Shown here piece by piece: positions 1-10,946 of a stretch of 64,000 nt of DNA. The DNA comes from Nemopilema nomurai. Lineage: Eukaryota; Cnidaria; Scyphozoa; Rhizostomeae; Rhizostomatidae. Position 1 is the first letter of the stretch. Each line of letters opens with the position of its first letter. The stretch is taken from assembly GCA_003864495.1 (NCBI GenBank), contig ML133389.1, positions 806,001 to 870,000 on the forward strand, written 5' to 3'. A model generated the notes under the pieces. The model made no database searches. It had not been told where the DNA came from and saw only the letters and a program-made list of their open reading frames with translations. A program made the position numbers and the translations under genes.

Positions 1-397
1 TTTTAGAAAAATTCTAAAAGTTTGGCCCAAGGCTTGAGGGGTATTGATTGAAAGATCTCCAGAGATACGCAAAGTTGTCCGATTTTGAACATTTTTATCT
101 TATTTGGAACTAAACAAGAAATTCGTTGAACTGACTTTAGATATTAAAATTCAATCGCAGCTCGATGTGATGGAGGCTCGATGGCTCACCCGTGCACTCT
201 GGCAAAAGAGAGGGGCAACAAGGGCGGATCCAGAAATATTAGTGGTCGATGTAAATAAGGGGGTATGGGGGCTATGCCCTCAGAAAATTTTCTGAGACCA
301 CGCACTTTAAACTCTCAGAAAGCATAGACAGACCCCCTTTAGATATGCTGCAAATTTACCCCGGCAAACTGGGCTGGAGCTATCACATGGTAAAATC
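1..397. other. No recognisable feature
   Basis: AT-rich sequence with short open frames only. I recognise no protein motif, RNA or repeat here. Confidence 0.4.
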
Positions 398-869
398 GTA
401 GGCCGCTTTGCCGGGATCTCGGCTGAAGAAAGCGAGATCAAGATTTATCGGGCTACTCCGCCTGTCATATGATAGCATGATACTTTTTAAAGTGCATATG
501 ACACGAAAATTTTTATTTCACCCTCTGACTAAATCGAGTACGCTGATTACGAAAATAACCTTAAAATTTTCGAAAGACGTGTACTTTCTTAGTTACAGCT
601 GTTTCAAAGTCGATTTTTTGCTTCAAAATCTGTCATAAGAGATTGGGTCGAGTTTGACAGGAAGTGACGTAAAGTAGTTGTGTTAGTGAAAAGTTTAGAT
701 TGCTTCCTAACAAGAAACAGTACGGCGGAGTTTTACTTGCGACCATGTAATCGTGTCGGACAGCGAATTTTAGAGCTCGATGGCTTCAGCTACTCCGCCT
801 GTCATATGATAGCATGCTACTTTTTAACAGCATTTGACTGCAAGGTGAGATCTCGGCAAAGCGGGCTAC
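398..869. mobile_element. MITE with 23-bp terminal inverted repeats
   Basis: The left end at 398-420 (GTAGGCCGCTTTGCC...) matches the reverse complement of 847-869 with two mismatches. The ends carry TA, consistent with a TA target duplication. Inside, a segment of about 38 bp at 449-485 is repeated in direct orientation at 790-828 (core CTCCGCCTGTCATATGATAG). There is no coding capacity. It looks like a non-autonomous DNA transposon of about 470 bp; the superfamily is not determined. Confidence 0.6.
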
Positions 870-925
870 ATCTGATATCTCAGTGGGATAACAATGAAGA
901 TAATTAAAGTTGGATTAACAGGATA

Positions 926-1327
926 TACAAGCTTTTTTATGAGGAACCTACCACAAGGCCTAGTTTCCAAAGTTCCTTATTCGTAGACCTCAAGTCATCA
1001 GATTTTAGTACCAAAATTTCCTTAAAAGTTCCTTAATTTTCACTGCACATCAATAAGCCTTAACACTTAAAAGAGAGAGGGGCGAGATAGAGTATTCGGA
1101 AACTACTCAATGAAGCACTTGACACACAAATAGCAAATAACCTATGCGAGTATTGGCCGTAAATGAATGGAACCGGCTTTTTAGCTCTTGATGCTTGCAA
1201 TTATAAAAAATTTTCAAATCGAAAAGTTCCTTAGAGATTTCGTTTTTAGTAGCATAAAATCTTTATATATTTCGGCCTTCTACATGTAGGTTCCTTATAA
1301 AGTGATTCCTTATAAAAAAGCGTGTGT
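926..1327. mobile_element. MITE family B, copy 1
   Basis: The element begins TACAAGCTTTTTTATGAGG and ends in the inverse (TATAAAAAAGCGTGTG). Its interior (GAGAGAGGGGCGAGA, then GAAGCACTTGACACAC) is shared almost base for base with copies at 50114-50526 and 51722-52123. It is about 400 bp long, non-coding, with TA at the ends. It is the most diverged of the three full copies. Confidence 0.75.
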
Positions 1328-3210
1328 CATCAGTTTTCTTTGCGAAGCAGATACAAAACAAATATGTGATGATTCATTGCTTTCAAGAACAGTACGCAAT
1401 AAATGAAAAACATGCATCTAAAAATAAACTCATGCCTCAGAAAAGTGTCGGCCAAACATTTTGCGCTCTTTTCTCGGCCCAATTCGACCATTTCTATTAT
1501 CTATAATTCGACCAAAAAAATCGTTCAAACAGCCAAATTTCGGCCAAATTATGTACATTTATATTTTTTATTGGTGTAGTTGCGATTATAATCTTTTTTA
1601 CGAAACTTTGCAACCAGAGGATGTTGTCGAAAGAAAATGATTACTTTTTAAGGTTACGGTAAACATTTTCTGGATGAAAATATCCATTTTTCGATTTCTT
1701 GACATTCCATTTTTCGATAGCCAAATTCATTAGGAACATAATGGTACCATTTTTGTAACTAGAAGAAATTTTGTAAATGGAGAAAATCCCATATAAACAA
1801 AGGTTTTCATAATTTCCTTATAAAAGTTTCTAGCTGTGGTCGTTTTATGAAAGCCGATTATCCTTGTTCTGTTTCTTGTGGTTTGCTTGAGAGTATTGCA
1901 CATCCGTGAATTGTTGTGCTTATTTGAAGACGCTAATTGATCTTAATACCTAAACTACTTGACCAGGATAACATCTCGATATGCAGGGGCGGATCTAGCC
2001 TAGTTTTTGAGTTCCTTCCTTCCTTGCTTGAACATTCGCCGCCCTTTTCACACACAAACAGAACTGTCCATCGGCCTCTCACACAGAAGTCTCAAGCAGA
2101 CACGTTGGTCTCTGTTCCAAACATTGAAGAACCCGAAGTCCTCAGTTCTCAGCCAAGATAACAATAAATGTCTCAGTTCCGAACATTTAAAACAATGCTA
2201 AGGGCTCAGTTCCAAACATTGAAGAACCCAAAGTCCTCAGTTCTCAGCCAAGATAACAATAGAAGTCTCAGTTCCAAACCTTGGGCAGCAAACAACGAAA
2301 CATAGCGGGGTCCGGCCTCTAGCGATTTTCGCAAGGGCCTCCGCAGCAGTCTAAGGCTCTTTTTTGTTTCGGCTGGTGGTGACGAAACTCACGAAACTTT
2401 AACCTCAGTAAGGGGCTGTTCAATAATTACGTTACGCTAAATTTGGGTTTTTAGAACCACCCATCCCCCCTCGTCACGCTCCGTCACGGTTTCATGTAAG
2501 ATCCCCTTGCTTGACGTCACTCTAGATAGAGACAACATCCCTCCCCTCTTAACAAAATTCCAGTACATATGCAACACATGAAAAACTAGAGTAACGCAAG
2601 TTTTCTTTTGAGCATATAACAAATTAACATATTGTAAATATCAAGTCGATATTTGACCAATCACTTCGAATGTTTTGAAACATTTTCAATAAAGCACTCT
2701 TTACATGACAAAAAACGGAAAACAACGTCTTGGTTGACAAATCCAAATAAAACTTTATTTCAAATTCTTTTTATACCGTGACGCCACGGACTTGACCCCG
2801 TTTCCGTCACGCCGTGTCACGAAAAAGCTATTTTGTACCCAAGGAACCAATCGAATGGCTCGAAAATGTGCACACGGCCAGGGCAGATGTTGGGCAACCA
2901 AAGTGTGTCTCAAAATTTTTTATTTGCTCTGGTCCGTCTTTTATACCCAAATACAGCTGCGGGAGGGTGGAAAAATTAATTGCCAATTTTTTGACAGGGT
3001 ATAGTTTCAAGAAAAGGAGGAATTTAAAAAAATCCGAGACACTCAGCCAATTCAACAAGAAACATTTTACGTACGCCATTTGCAAAAACTTAAAAACCGG
3101 GAGAAAAAACACAGAAACTTGAGTTATCCAATTGTGCGCCTCATTTGCATATTAATTGTTTTAAAGTTTATAACACAACAGTAAGATTTGACATCGTATC
3201 TCTTGTTCAT
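1328..3210. other. Unrecognised DNA with a local direct repeat
   Basis: No gene is recognised. A block of about 58 bp (TTCCAAACATTGAAGAACCC...) at 2115-2166 recurs at about 2211-2270, roughly 100 bp apart. It gives a weak open frame that I do not believe is coding. Around 2470-2500 and 2775-2820 there are related GTCACG-rich stretches, possibly the two ends of an old element. Frames at 2792-3122 exist on both strands and match nothing I know. Confidence 0.35.
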
Positions 3211-3225
3211 TATTCTTGTGGAAGC

Positions 3226-3308
3226 AGGGGTACCTTTTATCGAGACACCCGGTACAGTGTGCTTAAATTCTTGTTTTATTTTCGTATTATTACCGAGACA
3301 CCCGGTAC
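3226..3308. repeat. Spaced direct repeat, CGAGACACCCGGTAC
   Basis: The 15-mer CGAGACACCCGGTAC occurs at about 3240 and again about 55 bp later. No coding frame or larger element is visible around it. Confidence 0.4.
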
Positions 3309-3720
3309 GTATTATTTCCGGCTCAGAAAATCATCTTATTTTTTTGGAGTTTCTTAAAAAACATTGATTTAGTTCTAAAAGTTTCTTAAATTTTGGGGCT
3401 CTAGTACTAGCCTTCTTATACAAAAACTTGTATGTGCCTTCATTAACGTTATCTGAAAGCTCTATGTTTTTGATTATTTTTAAATATTTATCAATAATTA
3501 TTATGATTTATCATTTTAAAAACTGAAGAGAGGATGAAATCCCACTTAATGCACTGATCATAGGGTCTCAATCCTTCACGCAATTGGCGTAATTAAAATC
3601 GTTTAATTAAATATTTGCAAATGCAAACTGCAGTGTGAAGGTCAGCACGTGGGCTCGATACCAAATCTCCTGCCCATCAAACGCACCGCATCCTTGGTCA
3701 ACCGGACGCTATCAGGAACG

Positions 3721-3796
3721 ATGTTGAAATTTGCAAAACATTTCGCGTTTGGTTTTCGGATAGTCTGCCTTTTCATTGGCATAACCGTACTTTATT
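3721..3796 (+). CDS. First coding exon of a glycosyltransferase-like gene (signal anchor), probably gene 1
   Basis: This 76-bp exon starts at ATG and ends at a strong donor (TT|GTAAGT) in phase 1. It encodes a short basic tail (MLKFAKHF) and a hydrophobic helix ending ITVLY, that is, a type II signal anchor. The exon at 57646-57721 on the other strand has the same length, phase, GFR motif and ITVLY end. The 79-bp exons at 23101 and 29667 have the same design. Gene 1 (exons 2 and 3 at 18390-20085) has no other visible first exon, so I assign this one to it. That implies an intron of about 14.6 kb filled with transposons. The exon itself is well supported; the link to gene 1 is inference. Confidence 0.65.
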
Positions 3797-5124
3797 GTAA
3801 GTACTGTTTCTTGTTTTATTGCATAGTTCGTCCACTGCCGGTTCTCGTTTCGCCAGCTGCCTTTTCAAGGGTCCAACATGCAGCCTCTCCAGAAACTTTT
3901 TCGTGCGGAAGGGAACTACTGACTTTTGAAAACAATGGCTGAGTGAAACTTTCATGGTTGGTGCTATGTTTGGAGTTGCAATAAATGACTAGAAACTTCT
4001 GTTGTTGTATATTTTTAGGCCGTAATTTCTTTTCAAGGTGGAATGTGCAAATCTGTATCTCGATAGTAAAGGGTAGCCTAACCGAAATCTATAACGTGCT
4101 AGATATTTTCCACTAATAAACGGCAGCTCGTGAGCAGCAGAGATATTAAATAAATCGTTGAGGAGAATCTAAAAAGGGCTTTGCAATTTTATTATGAGAG
4201 ATAGTCGGACAGTTTCGACATCTTCAGTGTCACAAAGTTGATCTCAGAAAATTGCCTGTTCAAGTCTTTTTAAAATCGAAATTGTCAACTGGCAGTTTGG
4301 TATGTTCGCTGGGCTGGCGAGAACATGAAATTGACAAGCCCAAGCTGTGATACTGACCTTGAAATTGCAACACATGGCCTGTGGTTATGAACTAGTCCCC
4401 TAAAAGCATCAGATGATCCTTAAGCACATGGTTTGAGTTTGCGGATGTTTTAGGTCATAATCGTTAAGCAGGTCTCATTGAAACTCTCTACAGAGTAGAC
4501 ATTTCTGTGAGTAAGTTTTAGTCTCACTCGGCCTGAGAAACCCGTATTACTGATAACCCAAGATCCTCACGATTAGTCCTTTTGCTAGCCGTAATTTCCT
4601 CGTTACCCCTTTGATATTTTTACGAGGAGTACAGTGCCCTCTTTTTTCATGAGTTGGAACAAATTAATTGTGTAAATTCAACCACTGGCTAATAAGTTGA
4701 AGAGGTCTTGAGTCCATTATTTTCTTTTCTATAAACAACCAAAATATGAAAAAGCTGGGGTCAGGAATAAAATCAATTATTTGCAATAAGGCCTTTACTG
4801 CTTCTAGCATAAAAAAAATCAAGTAGACAGAGTAGACATTTCTGTGAGTGAGTTCGAGTCTTACTCGGCTCGAAGAAATTCTGTTGTCTGTGACACAGTA
4901 GACATTTTTGTATCGCCCAGTAACCGAAAACGTTTTCTTGGCTTGCTTGGGACTGACATACAAGGCGCTAAAACCTTTTGTTTCAAATGTCTCCATGTTA
5001 CGTCACAACGTCTGGTTTGCAATTTATCCGGTCAGGATGACTCAAAGATTCCAAATGTAACGGTACCTTCGAATTACCTTCGAAATATAACCCATTCAAT
5101 TTTGATATACTTTCCCCGTCCAAG
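3797..5124. other. Probable intron, with a diverged direct repeat
   Basis: This is non-coding sequence after the exon 1 donor. A block beginning AGAGTAGACATTTCTGTGAG (about 4493 and 4830) recurs about 340 bp apart; the second copy also partly repeats itself near 4895. I recognise no gene. Confidence 0.4.
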
Positions 5125-5411
5125 CTACAATGCCCGCCAAAAGTAGTTGGAACACCGAGATTGTACTCGTAATAAATGTATATTTTCACTTCATTTCCCT
5201 ATTTTAAGCAGACAGAACCCCCTCTCCCCCTTAAACAATGTTGTGAAGGCAGGTGAACATGTCGCTAAACATGGGTTACACAATTTGCGCTCCAACATAC
5301 ATTTGTTGTCATTTTCCAGTCGGGATCCATAATTGTAGCTATATGGGGGAGGGGAGACGTTTAGTAGGAAAGATGATTGGATTTTTCCAACACTTTTGGC
5401 GGGCATTGTAG
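5125..5411. mobile_element. MITE family A, copy 1
   Basis: It has terminal inverted repeats of about 25 bp: the left end CTACAATGCCCGCCAAAAGT matches the reverse complement of the right end (..TTTTGGCGGGCATTGTAG) with a one-base gap. TA flanks the CAATGCC termini on both sides, as expected for a Tc1/mariner-type TA target duplication. The length is 287 bp, non-coding, with C-rich and AACAATGTTGTG internal blocks shared with the copy at 11445. Confidence 0.8.
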
Positions 5412-5482
5412 TCACACTGCTGGTTTTTTCGCACGATTCTGAGGGCTTTCATTTAAACTACCTCAACTAATTATATTTCAAC

Positions 5483-5545
5483 TACACGCTTTTTTATAAG
5501 GAACCACTTTATAAGGAACCTACATCCGAAATATTTAAAGACAGG
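5483..5545. mobile_element. MITE family B, truncated end
   Basis: CTACACGCTTTTTTATAAGG is followed by the subterminal sequence of the right end of family B, here in reverse orientation. Only about 60 bp remain. Confidence 0.6.
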
Positions 5546-6218
5546 CTCGAGCGGTACAACAGAAATGACTCCAGTGAGCATGAAATCAGAAGTCTTTCAT
5601 ACTCAACGCGACCACCCAAGCAAAATTCGTTCAGCAAAGTTGCCGAAACCCTTAACTGTCTTCTTCTTTAGAGCCACAGTTTCAACCAAATTGTTTTAGT
5701 TTCTTTTTCGCCGTTTGGTAGTAAGTGCCACTAGTAAACAGGCAGCAGCAACTTTCTTTGTTGGCCTACCCATGACGAAAAGAACGACAAGGAAAAGGCT
5801 TTTTTTTAAGGATACGTGTATACAGATAAAAACCTTTAGGTGAAAACGGACGTGTATTTCAGCCCTCAGTGGCGCTTCACAAGAGCACCATTTTTCTTAT
5901 TTTCCTAACCAACGGGGCTTTTCTTTCTTCTGGTTTTAGTTCCAAATTCAGAAAGTGTTGCTTTCTTAATTTTTTTTATAATATTCATTAACCGAAGTTA
6001 TGAATTTCAAAACAGCTAGATAAACTCTGTAGAACGTGCTGGATATTGAAATGAATTAACCCCTCTAAAGCCCTGGCCAAACGAGCAAACATTTCGCCCC
6101 ACATTTGGTACAGCCCTCTTTGAAATACTCGGATTGAGTCTCTTAATCTAAAGAGAGGCTGACAGAAAGTGGTTGCTATTAGAAGATGACGAATGTTCCA
6201 GCCAACGAGGGAAAACAA

Positions 6219-6810
6219 GGCAATGGATCAAAAGACGCGAGGAGAAGGGGTTTTATAACTGTATTCTTAGGGAGTTAAGCATTGAAGACAGTGTTTCTTT
6301 CTAAGAGATGTTACGCATGTCCCACGAATGCTTGCTTCAAATTTTGAGGGCAATTGAAAAAGACATTACACCATATCAAGTTTCAAATGGAAATACTGTT
6401 ATCAGTCCAAAAGCACAACTTGTCATCATTCCTAGATTTCTAGCTACGGGGGAGACTCTTCTACAGGAGGCTGGGTAAATATTGCCCATGCTTCTGAAGG
6501 GAAATGGCAGTTCCCAAATTGTATAGGTGCCATTGATGGCAAACATATAGTCATGCAGCCACCACTAGAAGCAGGTTCCAGGTTAAACAACTAAAGACAC
6601 ATTTATTCAAGCATTTGAAATAGTATCAATGATATCAAGAGTCCTGGGACTCCATCTTTTCAAGGCTTCTGTGCAGGAGTTTTCGACACCGTAGCGCTTT
6701 TAGATTTGGGACACGCATCAGAGTTGTCTAGGGAGACACTAGCTTTGCCTTGTATGTACCGGACCTTTGCCAACAACCACCAACCGGTGCCCTGGGCCTA
6801 AATTTGATTG
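6219..6810 (+). pseudogene. PIF/Harbinger transposase relic (HARBI1-like)
   Basis: Reading the + strand gives an N-terminal segment like that of Harbinger transposases (FYNCILRELSIEDSVSF, stop, EMLRMSHECF). After frame changes comes the signature KWQFPNCIGAIDGKHI around 6503-6550, which holds the first aspartate of the DDE catalytic triad. Weaker similarity continues to about 6810. Stop codons and frameshifts break it, and the rest of the catalytic domain is missing or unrecognisable. It is a dead, truncated copy inside the presumed first intron of gene 1. Harbinger enzymes perform cut-and-paste transposition of DNA elements. Confidence 0.7.
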
Positions 6811-7517
6811 GGGCTCCTTAAACAGCCATACATCAAATATCCATTGGCAGGATAAATTCTACCGTTGTATTTTCTAAGCAAGGTCAAATAGTTGATTCGA
6901 CACGAGTAAAGCACGACGTATAAATCAGCCCTAACCCATCATATTTATAGAAAGGCGATTACATATGCTTTCTGATTTGCTCTGCTTACGATGGAATCGC
7001 TTGTGACTATGTACTTTATGTATTTAAATATTTTTCGGTGGCACCTTCTACATTTATATTTTTCTGTTCGTTAATACGCCATGGTCCTTAGAAAGAGGAA
7101 CATTCCGGATCACGTTTCGTACTGGACCGCCTCTGAGCTATTGAGAGCATTTGAATCCAAAAGGCCATGCATGCCTTATTGCGCGTAGATATCGACAGCC
7201 TCAGGAATTTGCTTTATTTTGACATTTTGCTGTTCTAGTTTTTGCTCTAAACAGATAGTAGTGTTCTTCAGAATCCTTCTCAAGCCCTGCTTAAGAGTGC
7301 ATAGCAAAGTTTTCAAATCTTGCTAAGTTGATAATATATAGTCGGTTCTAAGGTTTCTTGTACATTGGTCGCTTAAGCATCGTATGTTTTTTAAGACATT
7401 GATGGATTCTCGTATATATGACTTATTTATAGTTTCATATTTATAAATATATCGTTTATGTATGATTTCACATGTAAAGTATGACAAGATTTTTTAAAAC
7501 TAGGGCGTTCAAGTTTC
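6811..7517. other. No recognisable feature
   Basis: AT-rich intronic or intergenic DNA with no recognised coding, RNA or repeat signal. Confidence 0.4.
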
Positions 7518-7530
7518 AGTCAACTTTCGC

Positions 7531-7880
7531 CTTACGGACACCCCGATATCGCGGATACCCTGATATCACGGACACCCTGATATCACGGACACCCCGATAT
7601 CTCGGACACCCCGATATCACGGACACCCTGATATCACGGACACCCCTCAATTATGCACCCAAACTAGATCCTAAATTGAAGATACATAGAAATAACCAAA
7701 ACTAGTGCCCACTATTACGGCCTTTCACTATTGCGGACACAGTATTGCGGACACCCCGATATCACGGACACCCCGATATCACGGACACCCTGATATCACG
7801 GACACCCCGATATCACGGACACCCGATATCACGGACACCCTGATATCACGGACACAGTATTGCGGACACAGTATCGTGGT
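7531..7880. repeat. GATATC-centred minisatellite, block 1
   Basis: Two clusters (7531-7648 and about 7727-7880) are built from units of about 17 bp of the form CGGACACCCTGATATCA, with C/T and TATCAC/TATCTC variants. The second cluster also has TATTGCGGACACAG units. The palindrome GATATC occurs in nearly every unit. The apparent open frame is a by-product of the repeat. Confidence 0.8.
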
Positions 7881-8478
7881 CCAAATGGCGTCCATAATAA
7901 AGAGAGTTTACTGTATTTGGCAAGTATGCGGACGGGAAAAACGAAAAGAGAGATTTAAAATGTCTAACAACAAACTCTACGGTATTATCTGACATATCTC
8001 AAGTTATTGATGACTGAAACGATTCCACAGCCAGAGGCTTTCGCAGCTGTTCCCTGGAAAGTTTGTCATGCGTCAATAAGCGCCGTTGATAAGTCTGTAT
8101 CCACGTTAAGACACATTGTTAAAGTCCCAAAGAAGGGCTAAAACTATCGTATTACTTAGGCTGGTAGTAAGCTCTCAGACAACAACGGCACTGCGTAGCT
8201 TTCGTCATCTTATGAAGTCAGCAGGTCATAACCATGCGGTTTTGGGGGATTCCCTTGCCATCCGGTATTCTCGCCCCACTCTTCGGAAAAGATCAATAAG
8301 TTTACGCATGCTGTAGGGTTCACGTTTGATCGTATTGTAAATAGTTTGTTATGTTCCGGCTGATGCAAACAATCAATGCACCCAAAGACGCTGTTTTCAT
8401 TCATATGTCCTGACCTACTCTTTGAAACATATGGCGCCAAACGTGGGGTGCCATTTATCCTGACCTGGGTGCCATTCG

Positions 8479-8647
8479 GTTAACTTTCGCCTTACGGACA
8501 CCCCGATATCGCGGATACCCTGATATCACGGACACCCTGATATCACGGACACCCCGATATCTCGGACACCCCGATATCACGGACACCCTGATATCACGGA
8601 CACCCCTCAATTATGCACCAAAACTAGATCCTAAATTGAAGATACAT
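8479..8647. repeat. GATATC minisatellite, duplicated block 2
   Basis: This segment is nearly identical to 7520-7688, including the unique lead-in AACTTTCGCCTTACGG and the tail CAATTATGCACC...GATACAT. It is therefore a dispersed copy of the whole unit, not independent slippage. Confidence 0.8.
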
Positions 8648-8799
8648 GGGCTTTGACGCAGGTTGGCAAGTGGAGGGGCCAAGGGAGATATGAAAAAAAT
8701 ATTTAACAATAATAAAAAGATGTTTAAAAAGCTCTATTGTTTTGCAAAAAAGTGAGGGCGCCATGGCCCACCGCCCCCCCCCCTTCGTCGGAAGCCCTG
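8648..8799 (-). mobile_element. Short MITE family E, copy 1
   Basis: A 150-bp element with ends GGGCTTTGACGCAGG and, inverted, GGGCTTCCGACGAAGG. Inside are a G/C homopolymer run next to CCATGGCC and an A/T-rich centre with AACAATAGAGCTTTT. The same sequence in the opposite orientation is at 27341-27484 (complete) and 20901-21012 (truncated). Confidence 0.65.
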
Positions 8800-9087
8800 A
8801 CGATTAGAAAGCGAATCCATTTGGATCCGTTCCTTCATCGGCGCCGTGTAGACGGGTGGATACGGATCCGCAAAGGCACTGCAGTAAAACGAGACCACCG
8901 AATTTAAAATTAACGGTCAACTTGTCATTGCGCATGCTTAAAAAGAGAGATTCGCTTTTGGTCCGTTCCCGTGTAAACGCTTTATAGTTTAGGATCTGAT
9001 CTCGTGTAAACGCTTGTGCTCATATCGTACCTAAAAGGTCCGGATTTTTTGGATCTGTACCTTTTTCTTCAAAGGTGTAATTAAAAA

Positions 9088-9134
9088 GGCTCTTGTTGTT
9101 GTTGTTGTTGTTGTTGTTGTTCCTGTTGTTGTTG
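9088..9134. repeat. TTG/TGT trinucleotide microsatellite
   Basis: A run of roughly 15 TTG repeats with one CCTG interruption. It is a simple repeat. Confidence 0.85.
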
Positions 9135-10017
9135 TGTGAAAGTTGAAGGCGGCTGTTTAGGCCCACTTTCAGCTAAACCAAGTCCAGCCTCATTTTGATG
9201 CATATAATGAGAGATGAACGGAAACTAGCAAATTGCAGACTGTAAGGATTCTATTCTCGTGGGGACAACGAAAACAACCAAAACAACGAATTTTAAATCT
9301 GCTTATAATGAATGTTCCGTGCAAATGTGCGCGGAAATTTTTAAAAAAAATCAGGAAGGTCTTTTGCTTACTCCAAGAAAGACATCTGTGTGACTCAGTT
9401 TCCTACCTTCCTTGGCTGGTAAGAATGGCATTTTGTGACAGAGACTGACTGGACGCCAAATCATTCGTCCACATGGTGTAATTCGCGAAGCACTCTTTCT
9501 TGAAATATTTGCTGCAGACACGAGAATTCCCATACAAGGAGACAGAGCAGTCAACTCTGACAGAATCAGGCCAAGTTGCACGAGTTGTTTCTTCAGTTCG
9601 GAATTCAAACAACGATACACAACTTGGCCGCATCTGTTCCCTAATAAAATCAGCCCGTATACATTTGACAGTAGGGCTAATGTGCCTGTCGACTAATGGC
9701 TTTCAACTCTCAAACGACAGTAGTTATGAAGCATGTGCACTTTCGATCGACCTCCGAAACACCGATTTGAAATCGCCATTACCGAGCCCCCAACGAGCCG
9801 TGCGAATTTCAGTGCGAACGTATAACAATAGCGCCGAATGTTGAAACAATGGTCCCTTCATACGTCACAAGGTACTTTTTCTGAAAAATTTTTATCCTTT
9901 TTTACGGCAATTCTCAATTTTGAGCGTCTTTATCTTGAGAACGAGTTTAACATTAGCGTTAACGTCTTGACTAACTAACAATTTATGCAAAATCTTAGAA
10001 AAATATTTTGGGCAGGA
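9135..10017. other. No recognisable feature
   Basis: An open frame of 114 codons at 9500-9844 overlaps antisense frames and shows no motif I know. I do not call it a gene. Confidence 0.35.
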
Positions 10018-10722
10018 GCCTTTTACAGTTAAAACGAGGCAATCTCCGCGCGTACGACAAAAAACATTCGCGCGAGTATTGTAGAGAACAATACCAAGTC
10101 TTGAAAAGAATTTTTTTTTAATCAGGGCATAAGAACGGATTCTCTCTCCGCCGTTATATAGGACAGTGGGTGACGACGCCCAGTAAACGCCCTAGATCTC
10201 ACTCAAATCTTCAAGGAACATTCGACAAAGTGTCTAATATGGATTTTTGGACAAAAACAATGTCTTCTTCTATGTTTTTGGACTTGGGAGAACGGATTCT
10301 CTCTCCGCCGTAATATAAGGAAGTCATTGACGACGCCCAGCAAACGTCCTAGATCTCTCTCAATCTTCAATTGACATTTGACTAAGTGTCTGATATGGAT
10401 TTTTGAGCCGAAAGAATGTCTTATCTATATATGAGAAGGATAGATGCAGCAATGACTCCAGCGACGCGTAAAAAGATGCTATATTACATTAAAAACGTTA
10501 GCTGCAACTTAAATATACATAATTAATCAAACATCTGTTTCTTTTTTATGTTTTCGCTTCTTGACTACATTAACTTAAGTATTTGTTTATTAAATACCGT
10601 TACTTTACACAGTACAATAAGATATGTACCCTCTTTCTACTGTCTAACTACCCTCTTTCTCTTACTTACATCTTCTTCAACATGTTTATTCGTTTCATTG
10701 TCACGAGCGCTACGTTTTCTAA
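10018..10722 (+). repeat. Left inverted arm of the 4.1-kb transposon
   Basis: About 700 bp match 13479-14143 in inverted orientation with small indels. The inner end contains, on the - strand, the last part of the PHD exon with its splice donor. The arm boundary therefore lies inside a gene rather than in flanking DNA. Confidence 0.8.
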
Positions 10723-10946
10723 GTCAGTCATTTCATTCTGTCCTCTTTCTAGGTCGGAGCCTCATAGGTCAAAGATAAAGCTACATATTCAAAATTCCCA
10801 CCTGAATGAAAAAAAGAATAGTTGTCCATGAGGGTTTGCAAATACTACCTTGGCGCTTGAGCCATCAGCAAAAGATATTTAAGAGGGACCATATCTTTCA
10901 CTAGCACTGTCTAATCTGTGAGATTCCAATTCAACAGAAGCGCTTT

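Noticed and set aside
7481..7992. Repeat protein (DITDTLISRTPRY units)
   Set aside because: It is a by-product of the GATATC minisatellite, with no context for a gene.
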